Shown: piece after piece, positions 43,726-52,713 of the stretch
How the letters are laid out: each line of letters opens with the position of its first letter
How positions within the stretch are numbered: position 1 is the stretch's first letter
DNA from: Larkinella punicea
GTDB taxonomy: Bacteria > Bacteroidota > Bacteroidia > Cytophagales > Spirosomataceae
Reading direction: 5' to 3'
DNA length: 64,000 nt
Assembly: GCF_003334855.1 (NCBI RefSeq)
Contig: NZ_QOWE01000017.1
Coordinates: 1 to 64,000, forward strand
Notes under the pieces: model-generated
Seen by the model: only the letters and a program-made list of their open reading frames with translations
Databases searched by the model: none
Told to the model about the DNA's origin: nothing
Program-made: the position numbers and the translations under genes

Positions 43726-44451
43726 TTATTGCGGATACTGGCAGAAGCTGAGGAGCAAAATCAGCCATTTGTCTTTCAGGAAAGCCCGGACGTGGCGGAT
43801 AGCCCGGTACATGTGGACTTCGACGGTTCGGAGTGACAGGTTGAGTTCCTGCGCAATCTCGGCGTATTTTCGGCCTTCAAACCGGTGCATGACGTAGACC
43901 TGCCGCTGTTTCAACGGCATGGCATCGATGGCTTTTTCCACGTCATGATACAGTTCCTCGAACTGTGTAACGGAGTCGGGTTGCTGCTCGATGGGAAACG
44001 AAACCCGCTCGGCCTGGTCGAGGGAGGTGCTGCGTTTCATCTCGGCCCGGACGTAGTCGAACGCCCGGTTACGAACGGCGGTAAACAGGAAGGCGCGGTA
44101 GGAGGTGGTAATGGTGAGGTAAATCCGGCCGACGTGGAACTCATAGAAAATGTCCGAAACAATGTCTTCGGCAATTTCTTTGGACGATACAAACCGGACG
44201 ACGTGGCTGCACAGCGACTGGTAATAGTGTTGAAACAGCAGCGCGATGCCCGAATCCGGGTTCTGTTCAAACGCCTTCTGAATCAGCCGTTCGGCATCCA
44301 GGGCCACCGCCGGTCGTTGAAAATGGGACGGGGGATGATCACTGAGCGGACGCTCCCCGAGTGGATACTCCCCGAGTGGACGCTCCCCGAGTGAAAATGG
44401 GTTTCCCGGTTTGCCATTCGGGTCCGGCACTAAACGTCTAACCTCTCCCAT
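43726..44451 (-). CDS. ECF-type RNA polymerase sigma factor
   Basis: The product is 241 residues from 44451. Region 2 is ALLFQHYYQSLCSHVVRF to DIVSDIFYEFH and region 4 is MPLKQRQVYVMHRFEG to RTVEVHMYRAIRHV. Typical members are about 190 residues; here about 48 extra N-terminal residues include PLGERPLGEYPLGERPL, coded by a 15-base tandem repeat. No internal ATG offers a shorter form, but GTG at 44307 (before ALDAERLIQK) would give a normal-length protein, so the real start is uncertain. It directs transcription of the SusC/D locus when released by FecR. Confidence 0.9.
   Translation of the reverse strand: MGEVRRLVPDPNGKPGNPFSLGERPLGEYPLGERPLSDHPPSHFQRPAVALDAERLIQKAFEQNPDSGIALLFQHYYQSLCSHVVRFVSSKEIAEDIVSDIFYEFHVGRIYLTITTSYRAFLFTAVRNRAFDYVRAEMKRSTSLDQAERVSFPIEQQPDSVTQFEELYHDVEKAIDAMPLKQRQVYVMHRFEGRKYAEIAQELNLSLRTVEVHMYRAIRHVRAFLKDKWLILLLSFCQYPQ
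44348..44392. repeat. 15-base tandem repeat, three copies
   Basis: GGACGCTCCCCGAGT occurs as units at 44348-44362, 44363-44377 (two changes) and 44378-44392. It encodes the PLGER/PLGEY repeats at the start of the sigma factor, or lies in its leader if GTG 44307 is the start. Confidence 0.85.
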
Positions 44452-44540
44452 GTTCGATAAATGGTGAAAATACTAGTCAGAAAGGCGAAATCACTGCTTC
44501 GATACAGGGAGACGATTGAGTGCGGGAAAAACACTTACCG

Positions 44541-44548
44541 TAATTTTG
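44541..44548 (+). promoter_or_regulatory. -7 element for the isomerase-like gene
   Basis: TAATTTTG fits TAnnTTTG, with a predicted leader of about 70 bases before 44626. The sigma gene diverges from the same gap. Confidence 0.4.
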
Positions 44549-44625
44549 TATTTATTTGGCAGATTTGAAAAATAGTTTGAAAAAAGTATCGATTGACTGT
44601 TTACTTGCCAATACTATTTTAGAAA

Positions 44626-46149
44626 ATGAGCCAGTACGTCAATTATAAATGGTCTATGAAAACGAATCAGGGAATCGAAACCGGCCAATCCGTTGAAAGA
44701 ACCGTATCCACGTTGAACACCCCGTTGTTTCCGTTTAAAGTCGGTTTATTCGGTATTGGTCTGGATACCTACTGGGCGCAATTCGACGGGCTGGAAGCCC
44801 GGTTGAAAGGCTACCTGCAGCGCGTAGAGTCGCGGTTCAGTCGCCCGGGTGTTGAAGTGGTCAATCTCGGCCTGGTCGATTCGCCGGAAAAAGCCCTGGT
44901 GGCCGGTCACCAGTTCCGGCAGGCCGACATCGATCTGTTGTTCATTTACGTTACAACGTATGCCCTGTCGGCGACGGTTTTGCCGGTGGTACAGCGGGCC
45001 AAAGTGCCGGTGATCGTCCTCAACCTGGCACCCGAACCGGCCATCAATTACGAATGGTTCAATCAGTTGAACGACCGAACCCGAATGACCGGCGAATGGC
45101 TGGCCTATTGTTCGGCCTGCCCCGTTCCCGAAATTGCCAATGTGTTCCGGCGGGCCGGTATTCCGTTTCATCAGGTTACCGGGATGCTTGAAAACGACCC
45201 CGAGGGCTGGCAGGAAATCGATGAATGGATCGAAGCCGGGCGGGTGGCCCACATCATGGCGCATAACTGCCTGGGTTTGATGGGCAATTATTACAGCGGC
45301 ATGCTCGACATTTATTCCGATCTGACGCTGCAAAACGCAACCTTCGGCGGCCACATGAAAATCGTGGAAGTCGATGAACTGTCGGCTTTGCGTGAAACCG
45401 TGTCAGCAGAACAGGTGAAGGAACGGACAGCGGTTTTTGCTGAAACCTTCGACGTTCAGGCCGATTGCCTGTCCGAAGAACTGGACCGGGCTGCCCGCAC
45501 CTCTATCGCGCTGGATCAGCTCGTGGAAATCCACGGTTTGGGTTCGCTGGCGTATTACCACAAAGGGTCTGGTAATCCGGCGAATGAAGATACGATGAGT
45601 TCGGTGATTCTGGGCAATTCACTGCTGACGGCGCGCGGCATTCCGGTGGCGGGTGAATACGAAGTCAAGAATGCCCAGGCCATGAAAATCATGGACAGCT
45701 TCGGCGTTGGCGGTTCGTTTACGGAATATTACGCGATGGATTTTGCCGACGATGTGGTGTTGATGGGCCATGATGGTCCCGGCCACATCCGCATTGCCGA
45801 GGGCAAAACCAAAGTTCGCCCGCTCTATGTATATCATGGAAAAGTGGGTCGGGGACTTTCGGTGGAAATGTCGGTGAAAAACGGGCCGGTAACGCTGCTG
45901 TCGGTGGTGGAAAACGGGAATGGGAAAATCAGTTTGCTCGTAGCCGAAGGCGAATCCGTGCCGGGGCCGATTCTTCAAATTGGCAATACCAACAGCCGCT
46001 ACCGGTTTTCGCCGGGTGCCCGGAACTTCGTACAGACCTGGAACAGCCACGGCCCGGCGCACCATTGCGCAGTGGGAGTGGGGCATATTGCCTCCAAACT
46101 GGCGAAACTGGGGGCGTTGCTGAATGTGGAGGTGATTCTGGTGTGCTAG
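44626..46149 (+). CDS. L-fucose/L-arabinose isomerase family protein
   Basis: The 507-residue cytoplasmic protein has the AraA/FucI-like fold: an N-terminal Rossmann-like region (KVGLFGIGLDTYW), the middle domain with HIMAHNCLGLMGNYYSGM, and a C-terminal region with acidic and His metal-ligand candidates (NEDTMSSVILGNSLL, GEYEVKNAQ, and the final WNSHGPAHHCAVGVGH). Members isomerise aldoses to ketoses with Mn2+; this subgroup is remote from proven AraA, so the sugar is unknown. ATG at 44656 is an alternative start. It diverges from the ECF sigma gene, which suggests it handles the sugar imported by the SusC/D pair. Confidence 0.82.
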   Translation: MSQYVNYKWSMKTNQGIETGQSVERTVSTLNTPLFPFKVGLFGIGLDTYWAQFDGLEARLKGYLQRVESRFSRPGVEVVNLGLVDSPEKALVAGHQFRQADIDLLFIYVTTYALSATVLPVVQRAKVPVIVLNLAPEPAINYEWFNQLNDRTRMTGEWLAYCSACPVPEIANVFRRAGIPFHQVTGMLENDPEGWQEIDEWIEAGRVAHIMAHNCLGLMGNYYSGMLDIYSDLTLQNATFGGHMKIVEVDELSALRETVSAEQVKERTAVFAETFDVQADCLSEELDRAARTSIALDQLVEIHGLGSLAYYHKGSGNPANEDTMSSVILGNSLLTARGIPVAGEYEVKNAQAMKIMDSFGVGGSFTEYYAMDFADDVVLMGHDGPGHIRIAEGKTKVRPLYVYHGKVGRGLSVEMSVKNGPVTLLSVVENGNGKISLLVAEGESVPGPILQIGNTNSRYRFSPGARNFVQTWNSHGPAHHCAVGVGHIASKLAKLGALLNVEVILVC

Positions 46150-46376
46150 CTTTGCAAATCCTGACCAGCCCGAGTCTTGACCAACCCGATCATTCAATCT
46201 TATTTGTCTGATAAACTGATATTTCTGGATCGATTTTTGCATATACAAGACCAAGGACCGTTTAGTAAAGATTCCCTCTTTTTTTCCCTTCTGCTTCTTC
46301 TCTTATTCACCACACTGGTGACCCGGCCCCTTTTTTCTCAGTGAGTTTTCTTCATACGCTGTTCAGCAAAAACAAG

Positions 46377-46937
46377 GTGAAAGTCTTTATCCGGTATATG
46401 GTAAGTGTTCGTTGCAAAATGATTGTACAGGCAATTTTTGATAAAATCGGCCTGACATGCGAGGTGATCGATCTCGGTGAAGTGGACGTTCAGGGAATCA
46501 TTTCTGCCGGACAACTGGAGCAGTTGCGAACCGGTTTACTGGAAGCGGGGCTTGAACTGATTGACGACAAAAAAGGTGTCCTGATCGAAAAAGTGAAAAA
46601 CGTCATCGTTGAGCTGGTACACTACACCGACGAGCTTCCTAAAATGAAGAATTCGGACTACATCAGTTCGAAACTGCAGTATGATTATACCTACCTCGCC
46701 AATCTGTTTTCGGAAGCGGAAGGTACGACGATTGAAAAATACATCATTGCCCACAAGATTGAACGGGCAAAAGAATTACTGCGGTATGATGAGCTCAATC
46801 TGACGCAAATCTCCTACAAATTAAACTACAGCAGTGTGGCCCATTTGTCCAACCAGTTCAAAAAGGTAACCGGCATAACACCTTCGTATTACAGGCAACT
46901 CAAACACCAGGGACGTACGGCCCTTGAGAATGTGTGA
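46377..46937 (+). CDS. short AraC-type regulator with N-terminal CxxC-less ferredoxin-like domain
   Basis: The 186-residue product (GTG start at 46377, MKVFIRYMVSVRCKMIVQ; GTG at 46341 would add 12 residues) has an N-terminal alpha/beta domain of about 75 residues that resembles heavy-metal-associated domains but keeps only one Cys, and a C-terminal AraC helix-turn-helix (about 85-180; DYTYLANLFSEAEGTTIEKY, LTQISYKLNYSSVAHLSNQF). It is a DNA-binding regulator; the signal is unknown. It stands alone between the isomerase and ice-binding-like genes. Confidence 0.85.
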   Translation: MKVFIRYMVSVRCKMIVQAIFDKIGLTCEVIDLGEVDVQGIISAGQLEQLRTGLLEAGLELIDDKKGVLIEKVKNVIVELVHYTDELPKMKNSDYISSKLQYDYTYLANLFSEAEGTTIEKYIIAHKIERAKELLRYDELNLTQISYKLNYSSVAHLSNQFKKVTGITPSYYRQLKHQGRTALENV

Positions 46938-47028
46938 ATGATGTAACCTTTCTGGGGAATTGTGTAACATATGCGGGTTATTAAAGACCCATCTTAGCAC
47001 TATAAAATAAAACCAGCCTGATCACTCA

Positions 47029-48261
47029 ATGACTATGAAACGAAAACTACTTAGTTGCCTGGCCTACAGTACCTTGTTTGCCTTACCGTTCATCGGGTTC
47101 GGACAGAGCGCACCTCCCCTGGGCACCACCTCTACGTTTGCTTTATTTACTGCCAATGGGGCGCTTCTGAACGACGGAGCCTCCCAGATTACGGGCGACA
47201 TCGGAACCAATGTCGGATCCATCAGCGGTTTTGAAACGGCCACCGTGACGGGCAACACGCGCACCGCCGGGAGTCCGGAATCGATTCAGGCCGCGACGGA
47301 TGTTGCATTGGCTTACAGTACTTTACTGGCAGCTCCCTGTAATCCGACGGCTATCGGTGTTGAACTGGGGGGGCAGACGCTGAGTCCGGGTGTTTCCTGC
47401 CAGACTTCCGCATCGCCCACCACCCTGAATGGAACGCTCACCTTAAGTGGCACCGGTGTTTTTATCATTAAATTAAACAGTGCCTTAACAACAGCTACGA
47501 GTTCAAGCATTGTGCTGACAAACGGGGCCACGGTTGAAAACGTTTTTTTTCAAATCAACGGAGCCGCCACCCTGGGAACCGGCTCGACGTTTAGAGGAAC
47601 CATCGTTGCCCTGGATGCCATTGTGCTGAATACGACTACGCTGGAAGGAAGGGCCCTTTCAACCGCGGGAGCCATCACGATCAACGCCAGCACGGTTATC
47701 GTTCCTACAGCCGCCCCGTTGCCGGTGACTTTGGTCAGCTTTACGGCGAAACCACAAGCCAATCGCACGGTCGAATTGGCCCTGACGACGTCGCAGGAAA
47801 TCAACAACAAAGGCTTTTTGATTGAACGAAGCAAGGATCTGCAACGGTTCGATAAAGTGGGTGAAGTAGGTGATGTTTCGGTGAATAGCACAACCTTAAA
47901 AACCTACCGGCTGACCGACCAGACGCCCTATTCAGGCACCAGTTATTACCGCCTGACGCAGACCGATCTGAACGGCCGATCGACGGTATACCGGGCGGTT
48001 TCGGTGGTGTTGCGGGATGATGCCTACGGCGTATATCCCAACCCGGTGGCACGCGGAGAACGGTTTGTGCTGCGGCTGGACGAGCCCGAAACCGCCATTC
48101 TTGGATTCTACAGTGCCGATGGACGCTTGCAGTCTCTTCAGAAAACCGGCATTCAGTCGGGAAATCTGCTGCTGAAATCGACAGGGCTGTCGTCCGGTGC
48201 CTACATCCTCAAGGTGCAGGAACGGGGGCAGACACGCCAGCACCGCTTTATTGTGGAGTAA
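47029..48261 (+). CDS. DUF3494 ice-binding-like protein with type IX sorting tail
   Basis: The 410-residue protein has a signal peptide (about 1-25) and an ice-binding-like DUF3494 beta-solenoid (about 28-225; TFALFTANGALLNDGASQIT, GDIGTNVGSISGF, FRGTIVALDAIVLNTTTLEG). A beta-sandwich linker follows (about 228-325), then a C-terminal T9SS sorting domain from YGVYPNPVARGERF to RQHRFIVE. Close folds bind ice and inhibit recrystallisation, but many DUF3494 proteins are adhesins or have no shown ice activity. Export and anchoring would use the PorX-controlled secretion system. Confidence 0.9.
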   Translation: MTMKRKLLSCLAYSTLFALPFIGFGQSAPPLGTTSTFALFTANGALLNDGASQITGDIGTNVGSISGFETATVTGNTRTAGSPESIQAATDVALAYSTLLAAPCNPTAIGVELGGQTLSPGVSCQTSASPTTLNGTLTLSGTGVFIIKLNSALTTATSSSIVLTNGATVENVFFQINGAATLGTGSTFRGTIVALDAIVLNTTTLEGRALSTAGAITINASTVIVPTAAPLPVTLVSFTAKPQANRTVELALTTSQEINNKGFLIERSKDLQRFDKVGEVGDVSVNSTTLKTYRLTDQTPYSGTSYYRLTQTDLNGRSTVYRAVSVVLRDDAYGVYPNPVARGERFVLRLDEPETAILGFYSADGRLQSLQKTGIQSGNLLLKSTGLSSGAYILKVQERGQTRQHRFIVE

Positions 48262-48423
48262 CCGGTTGTTTACCGCATTGGCTGGTTAATAATATTTATT
48301 CCGGCCCGGCCTTCGATTCTCAATAGTCCATTTCGGAGCAATTTAACGGTGATTTCGGTTCACCCTGGCATGGCTTTGTGCGGTCATTCCAACTTTTTGG
48401 CTCCCTTATACTGCGTATCACGA

Positions 48424-50346
48424 ATGATCGAGAACTACCTCCGAACGCATACCAACCGTTTTCTGTCCAGCTACCTGATTCTGCTGACCGATACGATCAT
48501 TGCCGGTATTGCCTTTGCCCTTGCGTATGGTCTGCGGTTTAATTTTGATTTCAGCGCCATGAACGGGGATAATCTGCTGGCCGGTTTGCTGATCACCACC
48601 CTCTGCCGGTTAATCTGCTTCGTCCTGGTGGGGTCTTACCGGGGCATTATCCGTCACACCAGCCTGGAAGACCTGCGCCTGCTGGGTCTGGCGGTTACGA
48701 TGAGTACGGCGCTGACGGCGCTGGTTTCGGGCCTGCTGGCTTTGGGAAGTGGGCTGTGGCCGCTCTACATACCGGTTTCCATTCTGCTCATCGACTATTG
48801 CTGCTGTCTGGTTATGTTGGCCGCCAGCCGGTTTGGTGCGAAGGCACTCTATTGGCATCTGCTCCTGGTGGGGGGCGGTCGTCGCCAGCCCGTTTTGATT
48901 TATGGGGCTGGTCAAACCGGATTACTCACCCGCAAAGCCCTGGAGCAGGACCCCGATCACTGGTATCAGATGCTGGCCTTTGTGGATGACGATCCCGCCA
49001 AACGGGGTAAAGTCCTGGAAGGCGTCGAGGTTCTGTCGCGTCAGCAGGCTTACCGGCGCTTTATCAAAGGCCAAACCGTGCTGCCCCAGGTTATTCTGGC
49101 GATGGAATCCGGTACGCCCCACCAACGGGCGCAGATCACCGACTTTTTTCTGCAATACGACATTCCGCTCAAAACCGTTCCGGGTGTCCGGCAGTGGATG
49201 GACGGTCGGCTCGATACGCTGCAAATCCGCGACATTCGCATTGAAGATCTGCTCGAAAGAGCCCCGATTCAGCTTTTCAACGACACCTTGCGGGCACAAC
49301 TCGATGACCAGGTGGTGATGGTGACGGGCGCGGCCGGTTCCATCGGAAGTGAACTGGTCCGTCAGTTGCTGAGCCACCACCCGCGTACGATTGTGCTGGT
49401 CGATCAGGCTGAATCGGCCTTGTTCGACCTGGAGTTTCAACTCCGCCAGCACTTTAAAACCGCCCTGAACGAAATCCGCCTGGTGATCAAAATTGCCGAT
49501 GTGTCTAACCAGACGCGAATGCAGCACGTGTTTCGGGATACCCGGCCGACGCTGGTTTTTCATGCCGCAGCCTACAAACATGTTCCGCTGATGGAGGAAC
49601 ATCCATTCGAGGCTGTTCGGGTCAATGTGCTCGGCACGCAGGTCATGGCCGATCTGGCACTGGAATACGGGGTGCAGCGGTTTGTGATGATCTCGACCGA
49701 CAAAGCTGTCAATCCGACCAACGTTATGGGAGCCACCAAGCGGCTGGCCGAGTTGTATGTCCAGAGTCTGAACCACTCGGACCCGTTGCTGCGCCGGACC
49801 CGGTTTATGATCACCCGGTTTGGCAACGTGCTGGGTTCCAACGGCTCGGTGGTGACGGTTTTCCGGCAGCAGATTCAGGCGGGAGGCCCGGTGACGGTAA
49901 CCCATCCGGAGGTTCGGCGGTATTTCATGACCATCCCGGAATCCTGTCAACTGGTGCTCGAAGCCGGGGCGATGGGGCAGGGTGGAGAGGTCTTTGTCTT
50001 CGATATGGGTGAGCCGGTCCGGATTGTGGATCTGGCCCGGAAGATGATCCGGCTGTCGCGCGAGCCGGGCGGGCAGGACATCAAGGTTGTTTTTACCGGG
50101 CTGCGACCCGGCGAGAAACTGTATGAAGAACTGCTGCATACGAACGAACGCACACTGCCCACCCATCATCCCAAAATTATGATTGCCCGGGTGGCAGCCC
50201 TGCACGTGGAGGAAATCCGGTTTTGTCTGGAACAACTCCGTCACCAGCTCACCGCAGGCAATGACCGGGCTTTGGTGAGCAGCATCAAACGAATCATTCC
50301 GGAATTTATCAGTAACAATTCCGAATTCAGCACGCTGGATTATTGA
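48424..50346 (+). CDS. FlaA1/CapD-type UDP-sugar 4,6-dehydratase, membrane form
   Basis: The start at 48424 (MIENYLRTHTNRFLSSYL) gives 640 residues. Four transmembrane helices (about 15-130) precede a first Rossmann domain (LIYGAGQTGLLTRKAL, about 155-280) and the catalytic NAD-dependent dehydratase/epimerase domain (TGAAGSIGSELVRQLL; FHAAAYKHVPLMEE; ISTDKAVNPTNVMGATKR). This is the usual form of the WbpM/CapD family, which makes 4-keto-6-deoxy UDP-GlcNAc derivatives for capsule, O-antigen or exopolysaccharide. No other glycan-synthesis genes follow; a LuxR-type regulator starts 45 bases downstream. Confidence 0.93.
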   Translation: MIENYLRTHTNRFLSSYLILLTDTIIAGIAFALAYGLRFNFDFSAMNGDNLLAGLLITTLCRLICFVLVGSYRGIIRHTSLEDLRLLGLAVTMSTALTALVSGLLALGSGLWPLYIPVSILLIDYCCCLVMLAASRFGAKALYWHLLLVGGGRRQPVLIYGAGQTGLLTRKALEQDPDHWYQMLAFVDDDPAKRGKVLEGVEVLSRQQAYRRFIKGQTVLPQVILAMESGTPHQRAQITDFFLQYDIPLKTVPGVRQWMDGRLDTLQIRDIRIEDLLERAPIQLFNDTLRAQLDDQVVMVTGAAGSIGSELVRQLLSHHPRTIVLVDQAESALFDLEFQLRQHFKTALNEIRLVIKIADVSNQTRMQHVFRDTRPTLVFHAAAYKHVPLMEEHPFEAVRVNVLGTQVMADLALEYGVQRFVMISTDKAVNPTNVMGATKRLAELYVQSLNHSDPLLRRTRFMITRFGNVLGSNGSVVTVFRQQIQAGGPVTVTHPEVRRYFMTIPESCQLVLEAGAMGQGGEVFVFDMGEPVRIVDLARKMIRLSREPGGQDIKVVFTGLRPGEKLYEELLHTNERTLPTHHPKIMIARVAALHVEEIRFCLEQLRHQLTAGNDRALVSSIKRIIPEFISNNSEFSTLDY

Positions 50347-50391
50347 GACCGGCCCTTGGGCGGTCGATCCGGAACAAACACCAACCGAATC

Positions 50392-51021
50392 ATGCATAAA
50401 TTAGTAGTTGTCGATGGCCATTCTATTGTGCGCTCGGGCATCCGTCTGCTGTTGAAAGACTACTACGGCACGATCCAGATTGACGAAGCCCAGAACGGTG
50501 GAGTGGCTTTCCGGAAAATCATGGACACCGACTATGATCTGGTGATCATGGAACTCAACCTGCCGAACACGGATACGTTCAGTTTTCTGGAAAATCTTCG
50601 CAAGATGGTGCCTGAGTTGCCCATTCTTCTCTTCACAACCGTTACCAAATATGCTTTTCTGAAGCGGTATCTGCAAATGGGGGTGAAGGGGTATTTGAGC
50701 AAAGAAGCGGGCGACCCGGAAATCCTGACGGCGGTGCGGAGTATTCTGGCGGGCCGAAAATACATGGATTCCTCGTTGCTGGATCAGACGCAGGAAGACC
50801 GGCACCAGGCGGATGAACTGGATCCCTTCCAATTGCTGTCGAACCGGGAGTTTGAAATTGCCCAGCATTTGTTCAAGGGAACATCGGTGAGCACCATTGC
50901 CGATTATTTAAATATTCACACCTCCACGGTTGGAACCCATAAAGCCCGGATTTATGACAAACTCCGGGTCGATAATGTCATCATGCTCAAAGATTTGGCC
51001 GAATTATATCGTTTGATCTAA
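50392..51021 (+). CDS. atypical NarL-type response regulator with Glu at the phospho-site
   Basis: From 50392 (MHKLVVVDGHSIVRSG) the product has 209 residues. The receiver-like domain (1-120) has D8-G9 where active receivers have two acidic residues, and E54 (VIMELNLPNT) where the phospho-Asp should be; K in YLSKEAG remains. The C-terminal LuxR helix-turn-helix (about 145-205; LLSNREFEIAQHLFKG, TSTVGTHKARIYDKL) is intact. It probably binds DNA without phosphorylation, Glu mimicking the active state. It follows the sugar dehydratase gene closely and may control envelope polysaccharide genes. Confidence 0.9.
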   Translation: MHKLVVVDGHSIVRSGIRLLLKDYYGTIQIDEAQNGGVAFRKIMDTDYDLVIMELNLPNTDTFSFLENLRKMVPELPILLFTTVTKYAFLKRYLQMGVKGYLSKEAGDPEILTAVRSILAGRKYMDSSLLDQTQEDRHQADELDPFQLLSNREFEIAQHLFKGTSVSTIADYLNIHTSTVGTHKARIYDKLRVDNVIMLKDLAELYRLI

Positions 51022-51142
51022 TAAAGGCTCCCGGGCGTTTCAACGCCGGTTTTGGAAAAATACCCGCCGTATCCGGGAGTCGGAGGGCGGTTCTTCCGGC
51101 AGTTGGTCGGTCCTGTTTACAATATTCGTACAAATGTTGATG

Positions 51143-51150
51143 TATATTTG
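51143..51150 (+). promoter_or_regulatory. -7 element for the single-domain receiver gene
   Basis: TATATTTG fits TAnnTTTG and lies 27 bases before the start codon at 51178. Confidence 0.5.
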
Positions 51151-51177
51151 TAAACAACCGTATGTAACTGACCCCGT

Positions 51178-51618
51178 ATGGCTCAACGTAACCTGTCATT
51201 GAAAGGCCCCATCATTTCTATCGAGGATGATGAAGACGACCAGTTTTTGCTGGGGCAAATTGTAAAGCAGTTGGACATTCCCAACGAAATCCGGTTTTTT
51301 CCCAACGGCCAACTGGCTTTGCAATATCTGGAAGCCACCGATGAACAGCCATTCCTGATTTTGTGTGACATCAATATGCCGATCATGAACGGACTGGAAC
51401 TGCGCCGACGGATCAACCAGAACGAGACCCTGCGCCAGAAATCCATTCCGTTTGTGTATTTAACGACCGCAGCCAACCCCGACATTATCCGCGAAGCGTA
51501 TGAACAGGAAGTTCAGGGTTTTTTCCAGAAAGCAACGGATTACGCCGGTTTTCAGCAGCAAATGAAACTTCTCGTTGTCTACTGGCAAAACTGTCTGCAT
51601 CCCAACAGCACGCTGTAA
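51178..51618 (+). CDS. single-domain response regulator (CheY/Rcp1-like receiver)
   Basis: The 146-residue protein is a receiver with no output domain. The acidic pocket is SIEDDEDDQF, the phospho-Asp is in LILCDINMPIMNG, the switch Thr in YLTTAANP and the Lys in FFQKATDY, so it should be phosphorylatable, unlike its upstream neighbour. It resembles Rcp1-type receivers that pass phosphate to or from phytochrome-like kinases. No kinase is adjacent. Confidence 0.9.
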   Translation: MAQRNLSLKGPIISIEDDEDDQFLLGQIVKQLDIPNEIRFFPNGQLALQYLEATDEQPFLILCDINMPIMNGLELRRRINQNETLRQKSIPFVYLTTAANPDIIREAYEQEVQGFFQKATDYAGFQQQMKLLVVYWQNCLHPNSTL

Positions 51619-51781
51619 CCCCTTCGTTTTTGTCAATTAGAAGAACAATACAATTTCGGGATTGAATCAGCCGTTTAGTATTCGACCGAAATCACCACGT
51701 CGCAGCCGATGAAGTCGGTTGGGGTTCGACAGGGGGCGGTTCCTGAATCTCGTTTTTTTCCAGCATTGGTTTCCGCATTCT

Positions 51782-52462
51782 ATGGCCATTCTGTTTCGCA
51801 TTTTTTCCCGGCTGAGCTTCTTTTTAGTCGTTTACACGGTTTTAGGTTGTACTCTTTTTGATGGGTTATCGCCCAAAGACAAAGGCTCGAATGTCATTGT
51901 GGGCTGGGGCGATAGCATGACGGAGGGTAGCAACGGCAGCTCGTACCTGATCGAACTGCAGAAACTGGCTCCGCAGTATACGTTTGTCAATGAGGGCATA
52001 TCCGGGGAAAAAAGCTACCAGATTGCCAAGCGAATGCTGGCTGCAACCGACAAACATTCGTACAATACAATCATCTGGGCAGGTCGTAACAATTACCTGG
52101 AACCCGAACAAATCAAAGCCGACATCGCGTCGATGGTGAAAGCATTAGGGCACGACCGGTATCTGGTGTTGAGCATCGTGAACGGCAGTTTCGGCCAGAA
52201 TGAGGACGTTTTTGGGGCAGGTCACGACGCCATCATGAAACTGAATGGGGAATTATACACCATCTACGGCGACCATTACGTCAATATTCATGCGTATTTG
52301 CTGTCGCAGTATGACCGGTCGAGCTACCTCGATATCGTCGATCATACGGATGATGTGGTGCCAAGATCGTTGCGGTTCGACCCTTTACACCTCAATGAAA
52401 AGGGAAATCAGAAAGTGGCCGAGCGAATTTTCCAGAGCCTGAACGTCCTGACCAATCCATAA
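51782..52462 (+). CDS. SGNH/GDSL-type esterase, lipoprotein
   Basis: The start at 51782 (MAILFRIFSRLSFFLVVY) yields a lipoprotein signal with lipobox VLGC and 226 residues. The SGNH blocks are GWGDSMTEGSNG (Ser nucleophile), NEGISGEKSYQ (Gly), WAGRNNYLEP (Asn) and FDPLHLNEKG (Asp, His). It is likely an envelope-anchored esterase or lipase-like hydrolase acting on acylated glycans or small esters. It is monocistronic. Confidence 0.88.
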   Translation: MAILFRIFSRLSFFLVVYTVLGCTLFDGLSPKDKGSNVIVGWGDSMTEGSNGSSYLIELQKLAPQYTFVNEGISGEKSYQIAKRMLAATDKHSYNTIIWAGRNNYLEPEQIKADIASMVKALGHDRYLVLSIVNGSFGQNEDVFGAGHDAIMKLNGELYTIYGDHYVNIHAYLLSQYDRSSYLDIVDHTDDVVPRSLRFDPLHLNEKGNQKVAERIFQSLNVLTNP

Positions 52463-52713
52463 ATTCTTCCAGTGTCGCAAGCGAGTTCGTACATTTAGAT
52501 ACAGGGACGACACCGCTTGTGAGTGGTTCCATTGCAGGAAGACCGGCAAATGGGTCTGTTTTTAGTATGGTTTTTTGTTTATTAAATTTGACTATTTCAA
52601 TAATTTATCAAATAAAATTGATTCAAAAAACCGTCCTCTATTCCTGAAAGTGACTTTTTGATCCGAAATCCTTCCAATAGGAAAATGATTTCTCACTTTC
52701 ACGACCAAGACCG
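52463..52713. other. intergenic stretch with a candidate promoter
   Basis: No gene. TAAATTTG at 52583-52590 fits the -7 consensus for the beta-barrel gene at 52714 with a leader of about 115 bases. Near 52472-52530 GTGTCGCAAGCG and CGACACCGCTTGTG form an imperfect dyad related to the GTCGC palindromes near 20771. Confidence 0.35.

Noticed and set aside
44348-44392. Tandem repeat considered as a small CRISPR-like array
   Set aside because: Units are 15 bases and directly adjacent with no spacers; no cas genes are present.
48922-50397. 491-residue minus-strand open frame
   Set aside because: Antisense to the FlaA1/CapD-type dehydratase; no recognisable protein features.
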